Below are positions 62,479-64,000 of a stretch of 64,000 nucleotides of DNA, piece by piece (position 1 is the stretch's first letter; every line of letters begins with the position of its first letter). Below the pieces are notes generated by a model that did no database searches, was not told the DNA's origin, and was given only the letters and a program-made list of their open reading frames with translations. The stretch is from Anthoceros angustus (taxonomy: Eukaryota; Streptophyta; Anthocerotopsida; Anthocerotales; Anthocerotaceae): positions 260,369 through 324,368 of the forward strand of contig MU008178.1 of the NCBI GenBank assembly GCA_010909165.1, read 5' to 3'. The translations under genes and the position numbers were made by a program.

Positions 62479-63054
62479 GAGAGAAACCCTTGAACCTTTG
62501 TCTATCTTTTATATTGTAGCAATGTCTTTTAAAATTTTTTTTCGTTAACGAACCGATATAGGATCGGGGATTGTGATTCTAACGTCGTAACAATCCTTGT
62601 CCACATGTCATCCAGCAAATTTCTGATTTTGAAGAAACTCCTCTATACCCCACCCGGCTTAGCCGCAAGGCCCAATGCGTGCGTTGGAGCCACAGTGGTA
62701 AGACAAACAATCCACAACGTACCTCCGCATTAAATCCGAACGGACTTCAACACCTAGTTGGTCCAAGTCACTCCCACGCAATTTATGGGAAGCGGTGTTA
62801 AGGATAGTTTTGAATGTCTAACAACAACCCATCACAAACCTCCCACCGAACCCTTGCAGCAGATTTCAAGAGACTCCGGGAAAATGAGTGTGATGCACGA
62901 GTTATGTCAATGCAGGGCTTGACGGAGAATCAATCACGTTCTTGAATGTCAAGGCCGGAATGAGGCGGGACCAAAGAACTAAGGATGGACTATTTCACAA
63001 AGTTCAAAAAGCGTTGAAGTAAATATGGCGAAATAAACTTGGGCTCCAAATGAA

Positions 63055-63705
63055 TCAAGGTCCCCATGCTCGCAAGAGATGTGTCTTCGGTTCAGCAGCC
63101 ACCCTTTGTGCCCTTCACTAGATAGAAGGTTGACCTAAAGCAATTCTAGTCAAATTGTTTAGTCTGGCATTCAAGCCGATGGGAGTGGACCAGCGGTGAT
63201 GTGCAAAGGGTATCGTGCCACTCACCTTCACTATCTCGGTCGAGAATGAGGAAGGTTGTAGGCAACCAACACACGAAATGGAAAGCACAACGACTTATCA
63301 TACAACTAGGTAGAGCCCGTATAATGTGATGACAAATGGGCACAATCACCTTAAAAGGGTCTCCTCTCAATGACCGCACGTAAAGGGAATTTTTCATACC
63401 ACGACCTTGCAACATAGCACATGCTGCGTTAGATTGTTGCAAACTACATATCTTTGTTGACTGGTAAATCCACCATCAAAGTAACATACCTCCAACGCCA
63501 CATCCCAAAGACGCCTCGTGTGTGCACAGCAAATACGTCGACATTCTCCTCACAACTTCATGTGATTGTAATGCCTTCCATTCATATAGTAAGGCGTGTG
63601 TAATTACATTTATTAGGGAGCCATGTCAAACATCATATGCAATATGCCATCCACAAGCAGATGTTGCCGTCGTGCAACCAATCAAATTCGGATGATACGT
63701 TTAGA
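63055..63705 (-). pseudogene. WD40-gene fragment W8 (exons 9-6)
   Basis: Inverted WD40 3' end following N8. Unit 9 begins inside it at 63296; its spacer runs off the window edge. Confidence 0.82.
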
Positions 63706-64000
63706 TTTCTTACATCTTCTCTCCAACCACCTCATCCGCAAGGACCTCAAATTAAGATACCTTCGTCTCACTTGGTCCCCATTTCAAAAGGAGGAGTTTT
63801 GTGTCAATCCTCCTTTTGGTTTCTCGACTGTGCCGCTATCAACTTAGTTCTCTTCTTTCCTTCAAACTCCAGAACTCAATTTAGTTAATTGTTAGCTCGC
63901 ATCACCTCGGGATTGAGGCGGGTGCGGCATGAAAGGCGTTCTTAGACGGCCGATTGATTACTGGCGGCTAGGGCTCCTCTTACCAAGATGGGCTGTTAAT

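Larger units (their letters stand above)
24234..64000 (+). repeat. Tandem array of about 4.2-kb neprosin/WD40-fragment units
   Basis: Using TATCATACAACTAGG as the unit mark, starts lie at 24234, 28452, 32667, 36899, 41125, 49452 (mark slightly altered), 53678, 59094 and 63296. Spacings of regular units are 4218, 4215, 4232, 4226, 4226 and 4202 bp. The 41125-49452 gap holds one near-complete unit plus a scrambled block; the 53678-59094 unit has an internal 1.2-kb duplication. Each unit runs: inverted WD40 exons 7-6, about 1 kb of non-coding DNA with an AT palindrome and TATA box, a neprosin copy on the plus strand, a shared 3' flank, then inverted WD40 exons 9-8. Units are near-identical over blocks exceeding 100 bp. 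The array continues past the right edge. Confidence 0.95.

Noticed and set aside
24234-64000. Array considered as ribosomal DNA, satellite DNA or a DNA-transposon cluster
   Set aside because: No rRNA sequence, the unit holds identifiable gene parts with introns, and no transposase, terminal inverted repeats or target-site duplications were found at unit edges.

Overview
This is nuclear DNA from a land plant. Support comes from spliced genes with short GT-AG introns (mostly about 60-170 bp), a plastid-type 3-dehydroquinate synthase, a red chlorophyll catabolite reductase, Ty1/copia debris with a tRNA-Met type primer-binding site, and neprosin-domain (DUF239) sequences, a plant-expanded family. 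Short introns, GC-rich exons and tight gene spacing suggest a compact non-seed genome (lycophyte, hornwort or similar). That placement is a guess; nothing here fixes the species.

Layout. 1-8.0 kb is a graveyard of decayed retrotransposons: a copia protease/zinc-knuckle piece with PBS on the minus strand, a gag-like piece, and a copia integrase-end/RT/RNase H piece on the minus strand. 8.0-17.7 kb is a compact gene island flanked by an inverted pair of about 220-bp dispersed repeats. It holds an ALIX/BRO1-domain ESCRT accessory protein (7 exons), 3-dehydroquinate synthase (8 exons), red chlorophyll catabolite reductase (2 exons, apparently joined by a GC-AG intron), and, on the minus strand, an unrecognised protein with a C-terminal membrane anchor (4 exons). 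19.4-22.8 kb is a 9-exon gene for an LRR plus WD40 protein with a WDxR motif.

22.1-64 kb is the unusual part. A neprosin-domain gene once lay tail-to-tail with the WD40 gene; a truncated minus-strand remnant survives at 23.4-24.0 kb. A block containing WD40 exons 6-9, the shared 3' flank, the neprosin gene and its TATA-containing upstream region has been inverted and amplified head-to-tail. The array has eight unit starts with a period of about 4.2 kb plus one unit running off the window edge. Each unit carries one neprosin copy on the plus strand followed by an antisense fragment of the WD40 gene. Between 45.1 and 49.4 kb and at 57.2 kb the array is scrambled: short direct and inverted pieces are joined at 8-9 bp microhomologies, which looks like replication template switching.

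Copies are nearly identical over long blocks but differ in small clusters of indels that often fall on CAG/CTG/CCG and CG-rich sites, including splice acceptors. Either the array is a decaying pseudogene family, or it is a densely methylated array whose consensus carries systematic sequencing errors; the sequence alone cannot decide. The array is a plausible source of antisense or hairpin RNA against the WD40 gene.

The island genes are functionally unrelated (membrane trafficking, shikimate pathway, chlorophyll breakdown); they are neighbours, not a pathway cluster.
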